Shown here: positions 33,754 to 44,682 of the stretch, piece by piece | Numbering within the stretch: the first letter of the stretch is position 1 | Layout of the letters: the number at the start of each line of letters is the position of its first letter | Source of the DNA: Gramella sp. Hel_I_59 | Lineage (GTDB): Bacteria > Bacteroidota > Bacteroidia > Flavobacteriales > Flavobacteriaceae | Length of the DNA: 64,000 nt | Reading direction: 5' to 3' | Assembly (NCBI RefSeq): GCF_006714895.1 | Contig: NZ_VFME01000001.1 | Span: 806,001-870,000 of the forward strand | Position numbers and translations under genes: made by a program | Notes under the pieces: generated by a model | What the model was told of the DNA's origin: nothing | The model's database searches: none | Seen by the model: the letters and a program-made list of their open reading frames with translations, nothing else

Positions 33754-34636
33754 TCCTGTTCTTTTAAAGGAATCTGTAGATGGATTGAATATCCAGCCAG
33801 ACGGGGTGTACGTAGATGTGACTTTTGGAGGTGGTGGTCATTCCAGAGAGATTTTAAGCAGGCTGGGACCTGCCGGAAAATTATACGCTTTCGACCAGGA
33901 TAAGGATGCGCTTGAGAACAAGATAGATGATGAGCGTTTTACACTTATCAATGAGAACTTCAGATTTCTGAAGAGATTTCTAAGGTTCTACGGAGTAAAG
34001 CAAGTTGATGGAATTCTTGGCGATTTTGGTGTTTCCTCACATCAGTTCAATGAAGCCGAAAGGGGTTTTTCAACCAGATTCGATGCCAGGCTGGACATGA
34101 GAATGAACCAGGGTGATAAGTTAAGTGCATACGAAGTCATTAATGAATACGAAGAGGAGCAGCTGAAGAAGTTGTTCTATGCGTATGCAGATTTGAAAAA
34201 CGCACCCAAACTTGCCCGTACCATTGTAGAAGAAAGAAAGAATGGAGCTATAGAAACCAGTGAGCAGCTAAAGGATCTATTGAAGCCGCATTTGTTCCGC
34301 GGAAAGGAAAATAAAATACTGGCGCAGATCTATCAGGCAATTCGTATAGAAGTGAATCAGGAAATTGAAGTGCTCAAAGAGTTCCTTCAGCAAACTGAAG
34401 AAGTGATCCGTAAAGACGGAAGGCTAAGTTTGATCTCTTACCACTCTCTTGAAGACAGGTTGGTAAAGCGATATATAAGGAGTGGATTGTTTGAAGGAGA
34501 ACCGGAGAAAGACATGTATGGTAATATAGATGTCCCGTTCAGGAAAACCAGCGGACTCATCATTCCCTCGAAAGTTGAGATAAAACAAAATAACCGGGCG
34601 AGAAGTGCCAAATTAAGAGTGGCGCGTAAGCTTTAA
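33731..34636 (+). CDS. rsmH: 16S rRNA (cytosine1402-N4)-methyltransferase RsmH
   Basis: A 301-residue SAM-dependent methyltransferase that modifies C1402 in the ribosomal P site. The SAM motif VYVDVTFGGGGHSREIL, the segment FGVSSHQFN and SLISYHSLEDRLVKRY are typical. Three in-frame ATGs lie at 33731, 33737 and 33740; the family start is usually close to DYHNPVLL, so the shorter forms are as likely as the one given. All overlap mraZ, giving translational coupling. It is cotranscribed in the dcw cluster. Confidence 0.96.
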   Translation: MSMMDYHNPVLLKESVDGLNIQPDGVYVDVTFGGGGHSREILSRLGPAGKLYAFDQDKDALENKIDDERFTLINENFRFLKRFLRFYGVKQVDGILGDFGVSSHQFNEAERGFSTRFDARLDMRMNQGDKLSAYEVINEYEEEQLKKLFYAYADLKNAPKLARTIVEERKNGAIETSEQLKDLLKPHLFRGKENKILAQIYQAIRIEVNQEIEVLKEFLQQTEEVIRKDGRLSLISYHSLEDRLVKRYIRSGLFEGEPEKDMYGNIDVPFRKTSGLIIPSKVEIKQNNRARSAKLRVARKL

Positions 34637-34641
34637 GAATT

Positions 34642-34959
34642 ATGAAGAAAGGGTTTTACAATATACTCAAGGCTAATTTTCTTATTAGCGAAGATGCTGT
34701 AAAAAACTGGCGGTTCATCGTCTATTGTACCGTTCTGGCAATTATCATGATCGCCAGTTCTCACAATGCAGAAAAGAAGGTGCACCAGATCGCAAGATTA
34801 AGCACAGAAGTGAAGGAGTTGAGAAGTGAGCATATTGAACGAAGATCAGATCTTATGAAGATCAAAATGGAATCCACTATCACCGAATCTATGTCGGGTA
34901 AAGGAATTGGACCGTCTGATACGCCACCGAACAAAATTAGAGTCATCATAAAAGAATAA
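34642..34959 (+). CDS. ftsL: FtsL-like cell division protein
   Basis: A 105-residue bitopic protein with a short cytoplasmic N-terminus, one membrane helix (about 25-42; FIVYCTVLAIIMIASS) and a periplasmic coiled coil (KKVHQIARLSTEVKELRSEH). Sequence identity in this family is low; the call rests on size, topology and position between rsmH and ftsI. FtsL joins FtsQ and FtsB in activating FtsWI. It is spaced 5 bases after rsmH and 7 before ftsI. Confidence 0.85.
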   Translation: MKKGFYNILKANFLISEDAVKNWRFIVYCTVLAIIMIASSHNAEKKVHQIARLSTEVKELRSEHIERRSDLMKIKMESTITESMSGKGIGPSDTPPNKIRVIIKE

Positions 34960-34966
34960 ACCTTAA

Positions 34967-36958
34967 ATGGCAACAACAGAAAAAAGCATCCTGAATCGTA
35001 TGTATTTCGTGGCCGGCTGCCTGTTCCTCTTCGCAATTGCGGTAGGGGTTAAATTGCTGAATATTCAGTTTGTTCATGGTGAACATTACAAAAGTCTCGC
35101 GGAAGAGCGCACTCTAAGAAATTTCAAAATTCCTGCGAATCGTGGGAATCTTTACGATTCAAATGGAAATCTACTGGCTACTTCAGTTCCCAAATATGAC
35201 ATTCGATTTGATGCTGTAACTGTTTCAGACAAAAATTTTGAAGAGAACATAGGAGAGTTGTCTGCTAAACTTTCAAAAATGTTAGGGCGTTCTGCTTCCT
35301 ATTATTCTCAAAAATTAAGAACAGCGCGCGCAAATAAACAGCGCTATGTATTGATCGCTAAGAATCTTGGATACTCAGAATATGTGAAGATCAAGAGTTT
35401 TCCCATGTTCAATCTAGGTGCTTTCAAAGGTGGAATGATTACCGAACAAAGCACGGTTAGAGAGCATCCGCTTGGTAAAATGGGGGAACGAACCGTTGGC
35501 TATGAGCGCAGGGATGAGAATGGATATTTTACCCGTGTCGGTTTGGAAGGAGCTTTTAGTAACTACCTGAGAGGAACAGATGGTCGCCGTTTAAAGCAGA
35601 AGATCGCCAAAGGACAATGGAAACCTATTAGTGATAATAACGAAATGGAGCCGAAAGATGGTTATGATGTTATTTCTACCATCGATGTAAATATTCAGGA
35701 TATCGCGCATCATTCTTTATTACGTCAATTAGAATATTTTGAGGCAGATCACGGGACTGTAGTGGTTATGGAAACCGCAACCGGCGAGATCAAAGCAATG
35801 TCAAATCTAGGACGTACAGAAGACGGTACTTATTTTGAAAAAAGAAATTACGCCGTTTACGAGGCTCACGAACCTGGTTCTACATTTAAATTAATGGCGA
35901 TGGTAGCTGCGCTCGAGGATGAGGTAGTGGATACCAGCCAGGTTATTGATACAGAAAAAGGTGTGGTACGGTTTTACGGTCGCCCTGTACGTGATTCACA
36001 TCATGGTGGTTATGGTGAAATTTCGGTGGCGAAGGCTTTTGAATTGTCTTCTAATACAGCCTTTACCAAAATGATCACTGAAGGTTATAAGAATGACCCT
36101 TCCAGATTCGTAGATAGATTATACGACATGGGTCTTAATGATAAGATTGGTCTTGAAATTAAAGGTGAGGGCTCTCCCCGAATTCCTCACCCTCAGGACA
36201 AATCATGGAATGGATTAAGCTTGCCCTGGATGGCCTTTGGTTATGGGGTGGCAATTACGCCTTTGCAAACGCTAACTTTTTACAATGCAATCGCAAATGA
36301 TGGTGAAATGATCAAGCCGCGATTTATCAAGGCAGTGAAAGATCGGGACAAGTCTATTATTACAATGGATAAGCAGGTGATGAATCCATCTATCTGTTCT
36401 CCTGAGACTGCTGCCAAGGTTCGTGAGATGATGAAGAATACGGTTGAGCGCGGCACAGCTGCCAATATTTATACTGAAAACTTTTCGATGGCTGGTAAGA
36501 CAGGAACATGTCAGACCGAATACTGGATAGAACCAGGTAGATATATAGCTTCTTTCGCCGGATATTTTCCTGCGGAAGATCCTAAATACTCTTGTATCGT
36601 GGTAATTCATAAGCCAAACAGAAGAAAAGGATATTACGGAAATATCGTAGCAGCTCCTGTTTTTAAAGATATCGCCAGAAAGATCTATACAGATACACCG
36701 GTGATGGATGAGCTGGAAAATCTTGATTTTGAAGACGAGGATATCCAGGCCGACTTTGATACTTACTACGCAAGCATACAGGATGAAAAAATGCTGATGC
36801 CAGATGTTACCGGGATGCCGGCAATGGACGCGATCTCTATCCTTGAGAATCTCGGGATACAGGTTCGTTTGAATGGAAAAGGAGTAGTGAAAAGACAATC
36901 TGTTTCGGCAGGAAAAAAATTAAGTAATAACGCGATCGTAAATCTTGAATTGAGTTAA
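34967..36958 (+). CDS. ftsI: Division-specific penicillin-binding protein (FtsI-like) with PASTA domain
   Basis: A 663-residue class B PBP: one N-terminal membrane helix (about 13-33), a PBP dimerisation domain, and a transpeptidase domain with Ser305-x-x-Lys308 (EPGSTFKLM), SSN at 361-363 and KTG at 511-513. A single PASTA domain follows (about 605-663; MPDVTGMPAMDAISIL). It cross-links septal peptidoglycan with FtsW as partner. The PASTA end is unlike E. coli FtsI and more like SpoVD or PBP2x. Its stop overlaps murE by one base. Confidence 0.95.
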   Translation: MATTEKSILNRMYFVAGCLFLFAIAVGVKLLNIQFVHGEHYKSLAEERTLRNFKIPANRGNLYDSNGNLLATSVPKYDIRFDAVTVSDKNFEENIGELSAKLSKMLGRSASYYSQKLRTARANKQRYVLIAKNLGYSEYVKIKSFPMFNLGAFKGGMITEQSTVREHPLGKMGERTVGYERRDENGYFTRVGLEGAFSNYLRGTDGRRLKQKIAKGQWKPISDNNEMEPKDGYDVISTIDVNIQDIAHHSLLRQLEYFEADHGTVVVMETATGEIKAMSNLGRTEDGTYFEKRNYAVYEAHEPGSTFKLMAMVAALEDEVVDTSQVIDTEKGVVRFYGRPVRDSHHGGYGEISVAKAFELSSNTAFTKMITEGYKNDPSRFVDRLYDMGLNDKIGLEIKGEGSPRIPHPQDKSWNGLSLPWMAFGYGVAITPLQTLTFYNAIANDGEMIKPRFIKAVKDRDKSIITMDKQVMNPSICSPETAAKVREMMKNTVERGTAANIYTENFSMAGKTGTCQTEYWIEPGRYIASFAGYFPAEDPKYSCIVVIHKPNRRKGYYGNIVAAPVFKDIARKIYTDTPVMDELENLDFEDEDIQADFDTYYASIQDEKMLMPDVTGMPAMDAISILENLGIQVRLNGKGVVKRQSVSAGKKLSNNAIVNLELS

Positions 36959-38424
36959 TGCAGGTTTTAAAGGACATACTCTATAAAGTGAATATTAAGT
37001 CGGTTTCCGGAGATACCGGGGTAACTATACGCGATATTCATTTTGATTCCAGAAAAGTTTCTCTAAATGATGTTTTCATCGCCATTCGAGGAAGCTTAAG
37101 TGATGGTCATGATTATATCAAGAATGCTGAAAATCAGGGAGCGCTTGCTATTGTATGTGAGGAACTTCCGAAGGAAAAAGTTAATGGCGTCACTTATATT
37201 GAGGTAGCAGATTCCAAGAGAGCGCTAGCATATATTTCAGCTAATTATTACGAGAACCCTTCAGAAAACTTAAAACTGGTGGGAGTTACGGGTACCAATG
37301 GGAAAACAACCATTGCGACTTTGCTATATGATCTGTTTACTAAAGCTGGATTCAAATGCGGACTACTTTCTACTGTGAAGATCATGGTTGGAAGTGAAGA
37401 ACGTACCGCCATTCGAACGACTCCAGATTCCATAAGTATCAATTCACATCTAAGCGATATGAATGATGCCGGTGTAGAATTCTGCTTTATGGAAGTGAGT
37501 TCACATGGAATTGATCAGCATCGTACAACTGCTCTAAAATTTGAAGGTGGAATTTTCACGAACCTCTCGCACGATCATCTTGACTATCACAAAGACTTTG
37601 CAGAATACCGTGATGTGAAAAAGAGGTTTTTTGATGAATTGCCAGCTTCAGCTTTTGCACTTACCAATATCGATGATAAGAATGGTGATGTAATGCTTCA
37701 AAATACAAAAGCGAAGAAATACAGTTACGCTTTAAAATCCTATGCAGATTACCAGGCTCAAATCCTTGAGAATAATTTTACAGGATTGCTTCTGAAGGTA
37801 AGAGATCAGGAATTATGGTCCAGACTGATAGGTACTTTCAACGCTTATAATGTTCTTGCGATTTATGCTACTGCGGAATTATTAGGCTTAAAAACCCTGG
37901 AAACACTTCGAATTATAAGTGAATTGAGTTCTGTTAGTGGAAGGTTTCAGTATATAATTTCAGAAAAAGAAAAGGTAACAGCAATTGTTGACTACGCACA
38001 TACACCCGATGCGCTTAAGAATGTATTGGAGACCATCAACAGTATTCGCACCAAGAATGAAAATTTGATCACGGTGGTAGGCTGTGGTGGAGACAGGGAC
38101 AATACGAAGAGACCAAAGATGGGGCACATTGCATCTGCTTTAAGTACCAAAGTGATCTTTACCAGCGATAACCCAAGAACCGAAGATCCTGATAAGATCA
38201 TCGAGGATGTGGAAGCTGGAGTAGAACCACAGAACTTCAAAAAGATAATGAGTGTAACCAACCGCAAACAGGCAATTCGAACTGCCTGCCAGATGGCTAC
38301 AAACAACGATATTATATTAATTGCCGGGAAAGGTCATGAGACTTACCAGGAGGTAAACGGAGAACGACTTGATTTTGATGACCTCAAAATTGTAAAGGAA
38401 TTTCTAAAAACTCTGGATAAATAA
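36958..38424 (+). CDS. murE: UDP-MurNAc-tripeptide ligase MurE
   Basis: A 488-residue Mur ligase that adds the third residue of the stem peptide. The ATP loop is [10 protein letters not shown] (about residues 109-118), the central segment is [12 protein letters not shown], and the specificity motif DNPR occurs in [10 protein letters not shown]. By family knowledge DNPR indicates meso-diaminopimelate, as expected for Bacteroidota. It overlaps ftsI and mraY by one base each. Confidence 0.97.
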   Translation: MQVLKDILYKVNIKSVSGDTGVTIRDIHFDSRKVSLNDVFIAIRGSLSDGHDYIKNAENQGALAIVCEELPKEKVNGVTYIEVADSKRALAYISANYYENPSENLKLVGVTGTNGKTTIATLLYDLFTKAGFKCGLLSTVKIMVGSEERTAIRTTPDSISINSHLSDMNDAGVEFCFMEVSSHGIDQHRTTALKFEGGIFTNLSHDHLDYHKDFAEYRDVKKRFFDELPASAFALTNIDDKNGDVMLQNTKAKKYSYALKSYADYQAQILENNFTGLLLKVRDQELWSRLIGTFNAYNVLAIYATAELLGLKTLETLRIISELSSVSGRFQYIISEKEKVTAIVDYAHTPDALKNVLETINSIRTKNENLITVVGCGGDRDNTKRPKMGHIASALSTKVIFTSDNPRTEDPDKIIEDVEAGVEPQNFKKIMSVTNRKQAIRTACQMATNNDIILIAGKGHETYQEVNGERLDFDDLKIVKEFLKTLDK

Positions 38425-39656
38425 TGCTGTATTACCTGTTTAAATTTTTAGAAGATAGATATCAGCTGCCAGGAGCCCAGTTATTTGAGTTCCTGTCATT
38501 CAGGTCTGCAATGGCGATCATATTATCGCTGGGAATTTCTACGATCTATGGAAAACACATTATCAATTACCTGAGAGCTAAACAAATAGGTGAAAGCGTT
38601 AGAGATCTTGGATTGAAGGGTCAGACAGAAAAAGCTGGTACCCCAACCATGGGAGGTGTGATCATCATAGTGGCGACGCTAATCCCTGTTTTGCTGTTCG
38701 CCAAGCTGGAAAATATCTACGTCATCCTATTAATTATTACCACCCTATGGATGGGTGCGATCGGGTTCCTGGATGATTATATCAAGACATTTAAGAAAGA
38801 TAAAGAAGGATTAAAGGGAATTTTTAAAGTAATAGGCCAGATTGGACTTGGACTAATTGTAGGATGTACCATGTATTTTCATCCACAGATAACTACAAAG
38901 GAAGTAGTTACAGACACTAATCCTACTGAAAATGTGATAGCTAGAGCTGAGGTTGTGGATATGGGTCCGGAAGTAAAGGATACCAGTACCACCATTCCGT
39001 TTGTTAAGGACAACGAATTTGAATACTCCAGTTTAATAAGCTGGATAGATGCAGACCTTGTAAACTATGCGTGGCTGATATTTATTCCTATCGTGATCTT
39101 TATAGTAACGGCAGTTTCTAACGGGGCGAATCTTACTGATGGTATCGATGGACTCGCTGCTGGATCATCGGCTATTATTGTGCTAACACTAGGGATCTTT
39201 GCCTGGGTTTCGGGTAACATCATATTTTCAGATTACCTGAATATAATGTACATCCCAAGGTCTGGTGAGATGACAATATTTATAACGGCTTTTGCCGGTG
39301 CTTTAGTCGGTTTTCTTTGGTATAACACATATCCAGCCCAGGTTTTTATGGGAGATACTGGAAGTTTGACCATTGGTGGAATTATCGCAGTGCTTGCGAT
39401 CGCCACAAGAAAGGAATTGTTGATACCATTACTATGTGGAATTTTCCTGGTGGAAAATCTTTCAGTAGTACTACAGGTAGGCTGGTTCAAATGGACTAAG
39501 AGAAAATTTGGTGAAGGAAGAAGGATATTTTTGATGTCACCTCTTCATCATCATTATCAGAAAAAAGGCAGACATGAAAGTAAGATCGTAGTAAGATTCT
39601 GGATTATCGGAATTTTCCTTGCGATACTTACGATCGTCACCTTAAAAGTACGCTAG
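38424..39656 (+). CDS. mraY: Phospho-MurNAc-pentapeptide transferase MraY with extra loop
   Basis: A 410-residue polytopic enzyme that makes lipid I from UDP-MurNAc-pentapeptide and undecaprenyl phosphate. Conserved parts are [41 protein letters not shown] and [10 protein letters not shown]. coli MraY has 360 residues; the difference is a polar insert (about residues 155-205, rich in Thr, Val and Asp) between two membrane helices. The insert is seen in other Bacteroidota. Two-base gap to murD. Confidence 0.97.
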   Translation: MLYYLFKFLEDRYQLPGAQLFEFLSFRSAMAIILSLGISTIYGKHIINYLRAKQIGESVRDLGLKGQTEKAGTPTMGGVIIIVATLIPVLLFAKLENIYVILLIITTLWMGAIGFLDDYIKTFKKDKEGLKGIFKVIGQIGLGLIVGCTMYFHPQITTKEVVTDTNPTENVIARAEVVDMGPEVKDTSTTIPFVKDNEFEYSSLISWIDADLVNYAWLIFIPIVIFIVTAVSNGANLTDGIDGLAAGSSAIIVLTLGIFAWVSGNIIFSDYLNIMYIPRSGEMTIFITAFAGALVGFLWYNTYPAQVFMGDTGSLTIGGIIAVLAIATRKELLIPLLCGIFLVENLSVVLQVGWFKWTKRKFGEGRRIFLMSPLHHHYQKKGRHESKIVVRFWIIGIFLAILTIVTLKVR

Positions 39657-39657
39657 G

Positions 39658-40992
39658 ATGGAAAGACTGGTCATACTTGGAGGTGGAGAAAGTGGAGTTG
39701 GTACGGCAATTCTCGGAAAAGAGAAGGGCTATGAGGTTTTTCTTTCAGATAAAGGAAGGATCAAGGATAAGTACCGTGATGTTCTTACAAAACTGGAGAT
39801 TGATTGGGAAGATGAGAAACATACAGAAGAAAAGATCCTGAATGCGAATGTGGTGATGAAAAGCCCTGGTATTCCTGATACTGCTGCACTTGTTGTAAAA
39901 CTTCGGAAGAATGATATTCCTGTTATATCAGAAATTGAATTCGCTTCCTGGTTTTCTGAAACTCCTGTGATCGGGATTACAGGAAGCAACGGTAAAACAA
40001 CAGTGACCAACCTGATTCAACATTTACTGAAGAGTGGCGAGGTGAATTCAGGAATGGGTGGAAATATTGGAAACAGCTATGCGAAAATGGTTGCTGAAGA
40101 CGGGCATGATTGGTTTGTTCTTGAATTATCCAGTTTTCAGCTGGATGGAATCGAAGATTTCAAACCGCATATTGCCATTTTAACCAACATTACGCCAGAT
40201 CATTTAGATCGCTATGATTACAAATTTGAAAATTATATAGAATCAAAATTCAGAATAACAAAGAATCAAACAGCCGAAGATTATTTCATCTACGATGCAG
40301 ATGATCCAGTGATCACAGAATGGCTTGAGAAAAATCCTGTGAAAGCACAAAAGCTACCATTTTCAATGGAAAAGAAACTTGAAAACGGCGCTTACTTAGA
40401 AGATACAAACATTGTTATAAAAATAAATAATACCGAGTTTACTATGTCAACATCAGATATATCCCTACAGGGCAAACATAACACCAAGAATGCAATGGCT
40501 GCGGCCACCGTTTCTCAGTTGCTTAGAATTAGAAAGCAGACTATTAGAGAAAGCATGGCTAATTTTCAGGGTGTGGAACATCGTCTTGAAAAGGTGTTAA
40601 AGATCAACAATGTGATGTATATCAATGATTCCAAAGCGACCAATGTAAATGCAACTTATTACGCATTGGAAAGTATGGAATCTGAAACAGTATGGATCCT
40701 TGGAGGTGTGGATAAAGGCAATGTTTATGATGACCTGCTTCCTTTAGTGAACGAAAAAGTGAAGGCGATTATTTGCTTAGGAGTTGACAATGAGAAAATC
40801 AAAAGTGCTTTTGGAAACATAGTGGAGAACCTGGTAGAAACCGGGTCCATGGATGAGGCAGTTAAAATGGCTTACAGATTAGCAGATAAAGGTGATAATG
40901 TGTTGTTGTCTCCGGCATGTGCGAGTTTCGATCTATTCGAAAATTATGAAGACAGAGGCAGACAGTTTAAGAATGCCGTGCGTAATCTATAA
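39658..40992 (+). CDS. murD: UDP-MurNAc-L-alanine:D-glutamate ligase MurD
   Basis: A 444-residue Mur ligase that adds D-Glu to UDP-MurNAc-L-Ala. The N-terminal Rossmann-like part is VILGGGESGVGTAIL, the ATP loop GITGSNGKTTVTN (about 105-117), the central domain ILTNITPDHLDRYD, and the C-terminal domain includes YINDSKATNVNATYYAL. It sits between mraY and ftsW, 29 bases before the latter. Confidence 0.97.
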   Translation: MERLVILGGGESGVGTAILGKEKGYEVFLSDKGRIKDKYRDVLTKLEIDWEDEKHTEEKILNANVVMKSPGIPDTAALVVKLRKNDIPVISEIEFASWFSETPVIGITGSNGKTTVTNLIQHLLKSGEVNSGMGGNIGNSYAKMVAEDGHDWFVLELSSFQLDGIEDFKPHIAILTNITPDHLDRYDYKFENYIESKFRITKNQTAEDYFIYDADDPVITEWLEKNPVKAQKLPFSMEKKLENGAYLEDTNIVIKINNTEFTMSTSDISLQGKHNTKNAMAAATVSQLLRIRKQTIRESMANFQGVEHRLEKVLKINNVMYINDSKATNVNATYYALESMESETVWILGGVDKGNVYDDLLPLVNEKVKAIICLGVDNEKIKSAFGNIVENLVETGSMDEAVKMAYRLADKGDNVLLSPACASFDLFENYEDRGRQFKNAVRNL

Positions 40993-41021
40993 GAATTAAT
41001 AAAATTATTGAATAGCGTATA

Positions 41022-42230
41022 ATGAGCAACGTATTTGCAAATTTAAAAGGTGATAAAGTGATCTGGGCGGTAGCAGCTTTGCTGGCGATCTTTTCCTTTT
41101 TGCCGGTGTACAGTGCCAGTAGTAATCTGGCCTATCTCCACGGAGATGGTAGTACTACCGGATTTCTTATCATGCACTTTTTTCATTTGCTACTTGGTTT
41201 TTGCCTGTTATTCGCGGTACATAAAATACCTTATCATTACTTTCGGGGAATAAGTATTTTACTGCTCCCTATTGTAATTATTTTGCTGATTTTCACAATT
41301 GCCCAGGGAACTACCATTGATGGTGCTTATGCCAGTAGATGGATACGTATCCCGGTATTAAATGTGTCCTTCCAGTCTTCAACTCTGGCTTCGGTCGTTT
41401 TGATGGTTTATGTTGCCAGATATCTCTCCAAGATCACCGAGAAAAAAGTAACATTTAAGGAGACAATAATTCCGCTATGGGCGCCTGTTTTCGCTGTATT
41501 AGTGCTAATTTTGCCGGCCAATTTCTCCACAACGGCGATCATTTTTGTCATGACGCTGATACTGATGTTTTTAGGAGGTTATCCTATCAAATACCTATCA
41601 GCCATTGTTGGTGTCGGTATTGTAATGCTGGGTATTTTCGTGCTTACAGCTAAAGCATTTCCAGGTTTATTACCCAACAGGGTCGATACCTGGTCCAGCC
41701 GAATTGAAACCTTTTTCGATGGAGAGGAAGCAGATGAGCAATACCAGGTAGAGAAAGCTAAAATTGCGATCGCTCAGGGTGGTATTACAGGAACTGGAAT
41801 TGGTAAAAGTGTACAAAGAAATTTTCTACCACAATCTTCTTCAGATTTTATTTACGCGATCATCGTGGAGGAAATGGGGTTGATAGGAGCTTTTGGAGTG
41901 ATGCTAGCCTACTTGCTTCTGTTATTCAGGATTGTGATCGTTGCTACCAAAGCGAGTAGCATATTTGGTAAACTGGTGGTGATGGGTGTAGGATTACCTA
42001 TAGTTTTCCAGGCGCTTATCAATATGGGTGTTGCGGTGGAATTATTTCCGGTAACGGGACAAACCTTGCCGCTGGTTAGTAGTGGGGGAACGTCCATCTG
42101 GATGACTTGCATCGCACTTGGAATTATACTGAGTGTAAGTGCTAAAAGAGAAGAAATTAAAGAATTCGAAAATGAGAGCCTGAATGGCGAGGAAGAGAAT
42201 CCTCTGGATATTTTGAGCGAAGCGATATGA
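41022..42230 (+). CDS. ftsW: Septal peptidoglycan glycosyltransferase FtsW
   Basis: A 402-residue SEDS family protein with about ten membrane segments. It polymerises lipid II at the division site with its FtsI-type partner encoded upstream. Recognisable SEDS stretches are [29 protein letters not shown] and [18 protein letters not shown]. The acidic C-terminal tail is cytoplasmic. It overlaps murG by 4 bases. Confidence 0.95.
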   Translation: MSNVFANLKGDKVIWAVAALLAIFSFLPVYSASSNLAYLHGDGSTTGFLIMHFFHLLLGFCLLFAVHKIPYHYFRGISILLLPIVIILLIFTIAQGTTIDGAYASRWIRIPVLNVSFQSSTLASVVLMVYVARYLSKITEKKVTFKETIIPLWAPVFAVLVLILPANFSTTAIIFVMTLILMFLGGYPIKYLSAIVGVGIVMLGIFVLTAKAFPGLLPNRVDTWSSRIETFFDGEEADEQYQVEKAKIAIAQGGITGTGIGKSVQRNFLPQSSSDFIYAIIVEEMGLIGAFGVMLAYLLLLFRIVIVATKASSIFGKLVVMGVGLPIVFQALINMGVAVELFPVTGQTLPLVSSGGTSIWMTCIALGIILSVSAKREEIKEFENESLNGEEENPLDILSEAI

Positions 42231-43324
42231 AGAAGAACATGCGAGTTATATTATCAGGTGGCGGAACAGGTGGACATATCTATCCTGCGATCGCTATTGC
42301 AGATGAGATCAAAAATCGTCATCCAGAAGCTGAAATATTATTCGTAGGTGCAAAGGACCGTATGGAAATGGAGAAGGTGCCTCAGGCTGGTTATAAAATC
42401 GAAGGTCTGTGGATCACTGGGATCGATCGTTCCCTAAGTCTTAGAAACTTATCTTTTCCTTTTAAGTTAATTAGCAGTATCTCAAAATCACGAAAAATCG
42501 TAAAGAGATTTAAGCCTGATGTAGTCATTGGTACTGGTGGATTTGCTAGCGGACCATTACTGCGTGTAGCGATCTCCAGGAATATCCCAACGCTGGTTCA
42601 GGAACAAAATAGTCTTCCAGGTATCACCAATAAAATACTAGCTAAGAACGCAAGTGTTATTTGTGCAGCCTATGAAAAAGTAAAGAATTATTTCCCTGCG
42701 GAAAAAACTGTCATTACTGGAAACCCGGTTAGACAGGATTTGCTTAAGGTTAATACACTAAGGCACGAAGCTCAGGAATATTTTAAACTGAAGCCTGGAA
42801 AGAAGACGGTGCTTATTCTAGGCGGAAGTCTAGGTGCAAGAAGGATCAATAAACTTATTGAAACCTATTTAAAAAGATTCGAACAGGAAAATGTGCAATT
42901 AATCTGGCAAATTGGGAAACTATATTATTCAGATTATAAAAAGTACGCTTCAGATAAGGTGGTCGCAAAAGAATATATCAATCGTATGGACCTGGCTTAT
43001 GCAGCTGCAGATGTGATCATTTCAAGAGCTGGAGCTGGAAGCGTTTCAGAATTATGCATAGTGGGAAAACCTGTATTGTTTATCCCTTCCCCTAATGTTG
43101 CTGAAAATCATCAGGCAAAAAATGCCATGGCGGTAACAGATCATGATGCGGCATTGATGATTACTGAGGATGAACTTACAGAAAAATTTGATCCATGCTT
43201 TTTCAGCTTTCTAAAAGATGAAAGAAGACTGGAAAGATTTTCAAGAAATATAAAACAACTGGCGCTGCCTAACGCAACATCAGATATAGTAAACGAAGTA
43301 GAAAAGCTTATAGAAAGAAACTAA
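42227..43324 (+). CDS. murG: Lipid II synthase MurG
   Basis: A 365-residue GT28 GT-B enzyme that transfers GlcNAc to lipid I on the inner face of the cytoplasmic membrane. The three G-loops are visible: [28 protein letters not shown] and [21 protein letters not shown] binds UDP-GlcNAc. Start overlaps ftsW by 4 bases and the stop overlaps murC by one. Confidence 0.97.
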   Translation: MKKNMRVILSGGGTGGHIYPAIAIADEIKNRHPEAEILFVGAKDRMEMEKVPQAGYKIEGLWITGIDRSLSLRNLSFPFKLISSISKSRKIVKRFKPDVVIGTGGFASGPLLRVAISRNIPTLVQEQNSLPGITNKILAKNASVICAAYEKVKNYFPAEKTVITGNPVRQDLLKVNTLRHEAQEYFKLKPGKKTVLILGGSLGARRINKLIETYLKRFEQENVQLIWQIGKLYYSDYKKYASDKVVAKEYINRMDLAYAAADVIISRAGAGSVSELCIVGKPVLFIPSPNVAENHQAKNAMAVTDHDAALMITEDELTEKFDPCFFSFLKDERRLERFSRNIKQLALPNATSDIVNEVEKLIERN

Positions 43325-44682
43325 TGAAGAATCCTGATCACATAGAACATTTTTATTTCATCGGTATCGGTGGAATTGGGATGAGTGCGCTCGCCAGATA
43401 TTTCCAGGCGAAGGGTGCAAAGGTTTGTGGTTATGATCGTACACCTTCAAAACTTACAGCAGAACTGGAGCAGGAAGGGATTGTTATTAATTATGCAGAT
43501 GAGGTTGAGACTATTCCACAAAATATTTTAGAGGATGTGGAAAATAGTCTCGTGGTGTATACTCCTGCCGTTCCAAAGGATCATAAACAGTTTGGTTATT
43601 TTCAGCAGGAAGGATTCCAGGTAGTTAAAAGATCTGAATTGCTGGGAATGGTTACTGCTAATAAATACTGCCTGGCCGTTGCTGGTACTCACGGAAAAAC
43701 TACCACAACCGCTATTTTAGGTCATTTGCTTAAAGAAACTGGCGCGAAAGTAACTGCATTCCTGGGCGGAATTAGTGAAGATATTCAGTCAAACCTGATC
43801 ATGCAGGGCGATGAGGTCGTAGTAGTAGAAGCAGATGAGTTTGATCGTTCATTCCTTCGGCTTTCTCCCAACATCGCGGCAATTACCTCTATGGATGCAG
43901 ATCATCTTGATATCTACGGAAGTAAAGAAGAACTGGAAAAATCGTTTAAGGAATTTGCTGCAAAGATTCCTGAAAACGGCACTTTATTCGTTAATAAAAA
44001 ATTATCTCTAAGCGGAAAGACACTTGGCATAAATGATGCGAGTGATTATTCAGCTAAGAACGTAAAAATTGAGAATGGTACTTATGTCTTTGATCTAAAG
44101 ACTCCTTCTCAAACTATAGAAAATTTAAGATTTAATCTACCCGGCAATCATAATTTGCTGAATGCTATAACAGCCCTGGCGATGGCGATCGAATACGGAT
44201 CCCCAACCATCGATCTAGCCAGGGCTTTATATTCTTTTAAAGGTGTAAGACGTAGATTCAATTATAAGATTAAAACCGATAAACTGGTGCTAATTGATGA
44301 CTATGCTCATCATCCTACAGAGATTTCTGCAGTACATCAGGCGGTTCGTGCTATGTACCCCGACAAAATTGTTCTTGCGGTTTTTCAACCCCACTTGTTT
44401 AGCCGTACCCGTGACTTCGCTGAAGATTTTGCCTCCAGCCTTTCAGAATTTGATAAGGTCTTTCTCATGGATATTTATCCCGCGCGAGAAACCCCAATCG
44501 ATGGCATCACTTCAGCCTGGTTACTGGAACAAATAGAAAATGATTACAAGAGACTTGTTAGCAAACATGATCTTATTGATTCTATAAGGTCTGAATATGC
44601 AGATGTTGTAGTAATGATGGGCGCTGGCGATATTGGAGATGAAGTTGAATCTGTTCAAAAAGCCTTACAGAATGAAGCGTAG
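43324..44682 (+). CDS. murC: UDP-MurNAc:L-alanine ligase MurC
   Basis: A 452-residue Mur ligase that adds L-Ala, the first stem-peptide residue. The N-terminal dinucleotide-like motif is FIGIGGIGMSALAR, the ATP loop VAGTHGKTTTTA (about 119-130), the central part DEFDRSFLRLSP and SMDADHLDIYG, and the C-terminal DDYAHHPTEI is family-specific. Its stop lies 11 bases inside ftsQ. Confidence 0.97.
   Translation: MKNPDHIEHFYFIGIGGIGMSALARYFQAKGAKVCGYDRTPSKLTAELEQEGIVINYADEVETIPQNILEDVENSLVVYTPAVPKDHKQFGYFQQEGFQVVKRSELLGMVTANKYCLAVAGTHGKTTTTAILGHLLKETGAKVTAFLGGISEDIQSNLIMQGDEVVVVEADEFDRSFLRLSPNIAAITSMDADHLDIYGSKEELEKSFKEFAAKIPENGTLFVNKKLSLSGKTLGINDASDYSAKNVKIENGTYVFDLKTPSQTIENLRFNLPGNHNLLNAITALAMAIEYGSPTIDLARALYSFKGVRRRFNYKIKTDKLVLIDDYAHHPTEISAVHQAVRAMYPDKIVLAVFQPHLFSRTRDFAEDFASSLSEFDKVFLMDIYPARETPIDGITSAWLLEQIENDYKRLVSKHDLIDSIRSEYADVVVMMGAGDIGDEVESVQKALQNEA

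Noticed and set aside
34642-34959. A novel small membrane protein in the dcw cluster
   Set aside because: Size, one membrane helix, coiled coil and position fit FtsL, which is always poorly conserved.
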